Positions 62,309-64,000 of a DNA stretch of 64,000 nt are shown here, in pieces. Origin of the DNA: an uncultured Bacteroidales bacterium (GTDB lineage: Bacteria > Bacteroidota > Bacteroidia > Bacteroidales > UBA932). The translations under genes were made by a program, and so were the position numbers. The notes below the pieces were generated by a model, which saw only the letters and a list, made by a program, of their open reading frames with translations, made no database searches and was not told the origin of the DNA. Numbering within the stretch: the stretch's first letter is position 1; every line of letters starts with the position of its first letter. Location of the stretch: NCBI GenBank assembly GCA_944326385.1, contig CALVDT010000015.1, forward strand, positions 62,001 to 126,000, written 5' to 3'.

Positions 62309-64000
62309 ATGTGGCGCATTATTGCAGTCTTCTGGCTTCTGTCAGCCATGTTTCTCCCGCTTCCAGGGATGGCGGCAGCGGGAAATGCCACCGGCAACAC
62401 CTTCAGTTTCCGTCATATAACCGACAGAAACGGCCTGCCGTTCACCTGGATTTACGATATCAGCCAGGACAGTGCCGGCTACATGTGGTTTTCCACTGTG
62501 TTCGGGGCTTTCCGCTATGACGGCTACGATTTCTTTCCGGTATCCTTCCCTGAAAGGGACAATGACAGGATACTGAGTGTCAGGGCCGTGACAGAGGACA
62601 GTCTAGGGTATCTGTGGTTTCTGACGGAAGACGGGATGTACAGGTACGATTACGTGCATGATGTCTTTACCGGGTATTCGTCCCGGGAGGAGCACCCAGG
62701 AAGGCGGCTGCTCTCGGACAATGTGCTGTGCATGGCGGAAGTCTCCGGAGGTTTGCTGTACGTGGGGACGTATGCCGGTATCGAGGTCGTAGATGCAGAC
62801 AGCGGTCATGTCATCCACGACCGTCCGGACATCCATGAAGGGATTTCCGATATCGTTGTCAGGAAAGACGGGACCGTGTATGCCGGGAGCATAACCGGCA
62901 ATGTCTATGTCCTGGACGGCAGCGGGACAGTCTCCGCATCTTTCCCGGTCTCTCCGGGGAGGACAGTGACAGACCTCTGCGAGGATTCCTCGTCCATGAT
63001 TTGGGCTGCGACGGAAGGGAATGGCGTTTTCGTCTTGTCTGATACTGCTGTCCTGGAAAGATTCACGGCAGCCGAAGGGACATTGACCGATGATATAGCA
63101 AGGACCGTCGCAAGGGATGCCAACGGGTATATGTGGGCAGGTACCGAACAGGGGATAACGGTGTTCAAGGAAGGGCGGATAGAATTCATCCGCAGGTCTG
63201 ACAACCCATGGGGTCTCAACGACAATGCCGTCTACAGCATATTCATGGACAGGGACAGGAACATCTGGGTAGGTACGTTTTTCGGAGGGATCAATTTCCT
63301 GGATTCCGGCCGCGGCATGTTTTCCGGACCCGTGACCACTGACGGGGTGGATGACCTCAAGGGCTGTGCAGTCTCTGCCATTGTCCCGTTCGACGGACAT
63401 GTCTTCATAGGTACTGAGAACAGGGGATTCTTCCTTTATGACGGCAAGTCGGGATCAATGCGCAACTGCAGCTCGGCCGACTGCCGCATAGGCAACGACA
63501 ACGTGCATGCGATCTGTGCCGACAGGTACGGGAATATCTTCATCGGCAACTATCACGGAGGCCTGTCGGTAAGATTTGCCGGAGATGACATGTTTTCTCC
63601 CGTGGATATGGCGGGAGTCCCTTCAAACAGCATATACAGCATATTCGCGGACAGTGAAGGCAATGTGTGGGTCGGCACATATTTCAACGGTCTTTTCCGA
63701 TACGATTATGCTTCAGGCCGTCTTGTGAAACAAACTTCAGTCCCCGGGTCCATCTTCGTATGGGACATCATGGAGTCCCGTACGGGAGACATCTGGCTTG
63801 CAGGATTCATGGACGGTCTGCTGTATCTCGACAAATCCCGGGGATACAGCCCTGTGAGCATCGATACGGGGGCTGACGGCTATGTGACTCTGTGCGAACT
63901 CTCGGACGGGACCATACTGGCGGGTACGGAGAAGGAAGGCCTGACCGTAGTGGATCCGGAGGATGGCAGTGCGGTCCATATATCAAGGAAGGACGGGCTT
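62309..64000 (+). CDS. Hybrid two-component sensor, N-terminal part (cut by window edge)
   Basis: From the ATG at 62309 the frame stays open to the end of the window (564 codons). A signal peptide (MWRIIAVFWLLSAMFLPLPG) precedes FRHITDRNGLPFTWIYDISQ and a series of Reg_prop propeller repeats: GYMWFSTVFGAFRYDGYDF, GYLWFLTEDGMYRYD, GYMWAGTEQGITVF, NIWVGTFFGGINFLD, NVWVGTYFNGLFRYD. This is the periplasmic sensor of a hybrid two-component system, which normally continues with a Y_Y_Y domain, histidine kinase, receiver and AraC-type DNA-binding domain, all beyond the edge. It probably senses a sugar and controls the adjacent GH127-like gene. Confidence 0.9.
   Translation, partial: MWRIIAVFWLLSAMFLPLPGMAAAGNATGNTFSFRHITDRNGLPFTWIYDISQDSAGYMWFSTVFGAFRYDGYDFFPVSFPERDNDRILSVRAVTEDSLGYLWFLTEDGMYRYDYVHDVFTGYSSREEHPGRRLLSDNVLCMAEVSGGLLYVGTYAGIEVVDADSGHVIHDRPDIHEGISDIVVRKDGTVYAGSITGNVYVLDGSGTVSASFPVSPGRTVTDLCEDSSSMIWAATEGNGVFVLSDTAVLERFTAAEGTLTDDIARTVARDANGYMWAGTEQGITVFKEGRIEFIRRSDNPWGLNDNAVYSIFMDRDRNIWVGTFFGGINFLDSGRGMFSGPVTTDGVDDLKGCAVSAIVPFDGHVFIGTENRGFFLYDGKSGSMRNCSSADCRIGNDNVHAICADRYGNIFIGNYHGGLSVRFAGDDMFSPVDMAGVPSNSIYSIFADSEGNVWVGTYFNGLFRYDYASGRLVKQTSVPGSIFVWDIMESRTGDIWLAGFMDGLLYLDKSRGYSPVSIDTGADGYVTLCELSDGTILAGTEKEGLTVVDPEDGSAVHISRKDGL

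Noticed and set aside
1..64000. CRISPR arrays, phage genes, integrases and toxin-antitoxin pairs
   Set aside because: I looked for regularly spaced direct repeats and the usual protein families and saw none; the only mobile-element trace is the fragment near 24632-24847.

Overview
The window is a dense chromosomal segment from a member of the Bacteroidetes, most likely a gut-type Bacteroidales. Several features point there: a SusC/SusD pair, BACON, fimbrillin-like and FISUMP-type lipoproteins, a hybrid two-component sensor with Reg_prop repeats, a Bacteroidetes-type SdhC, a fused DAHP synthase/chorismate mutase, and repeated promoter boxes of the form TAnnTTTG, one of them with a perfect TTTG-N19 partner. 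I cannot name a genus from sequence alone.

Positions 1-26611 hold a polysaccharide-utilisation-type locus read entirely on the plus strand. It contains a beta-propeller glycoside hydrolase cut by the left edge, a GH5-like enzyme, two fimbrillin-like lipoproteins, a BACON lipoprotein with a decayed nuclease/phosphatase-like tail, SusC, SusD, two more BACON lipoproteins (one with DUF5689), a 53-residue acidic peptide, two FISUMP-type lipoproteins flanking an SGNH hydrolase, three tandem sialidase-superfamily enzymes, and a DUF4091 glycosidase behind a transposase remnant. Many neighbours overlap by 1-4 bases, so the block looks translationally coupled. The substrate cannot be read from the sequence.

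Positions 26700-60114 are mostly housekeeping genes: transketolase, tRNA-Pro, hemW, an M24 aminopeptidase P, a TrpB2-type tryptophan synthase, a lone sdhC, pyrH-frr, the phenylalanine/tyrosine operon (pheA, aminotransferase, tyrA, DAHP synthase-chorismate mutase), metK-dus-lpxK, an Oar-like TonB receptor, an inactive-looking M16 protein with DUF3109, a TPR protein with a U32-family protein, a lipoprotein of unknown function, and pbp1A-ddl-prmC. From 60269 a second carbohydrate locus begins with a GH127-like enzyme and a hybrid two-component sensor that runs off the right edge.

The most interesting signal is just upstream of pheA. A promoter box is followed by an 18-residue leader peptide with eight Phe/Tyr codons (YFYFYF in a row), a potential antiterminator segment right after its stop codon, and a GC-rich hairpin with a T7 tract ending five bases before the pheA start codon. 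This is the architecture of a translation-coupled attenuator for aromatic amino acid synthesis. A second RNA-level switch, an S-box-like SAM riboswitch with an intrinsic terminator, precedes metK.
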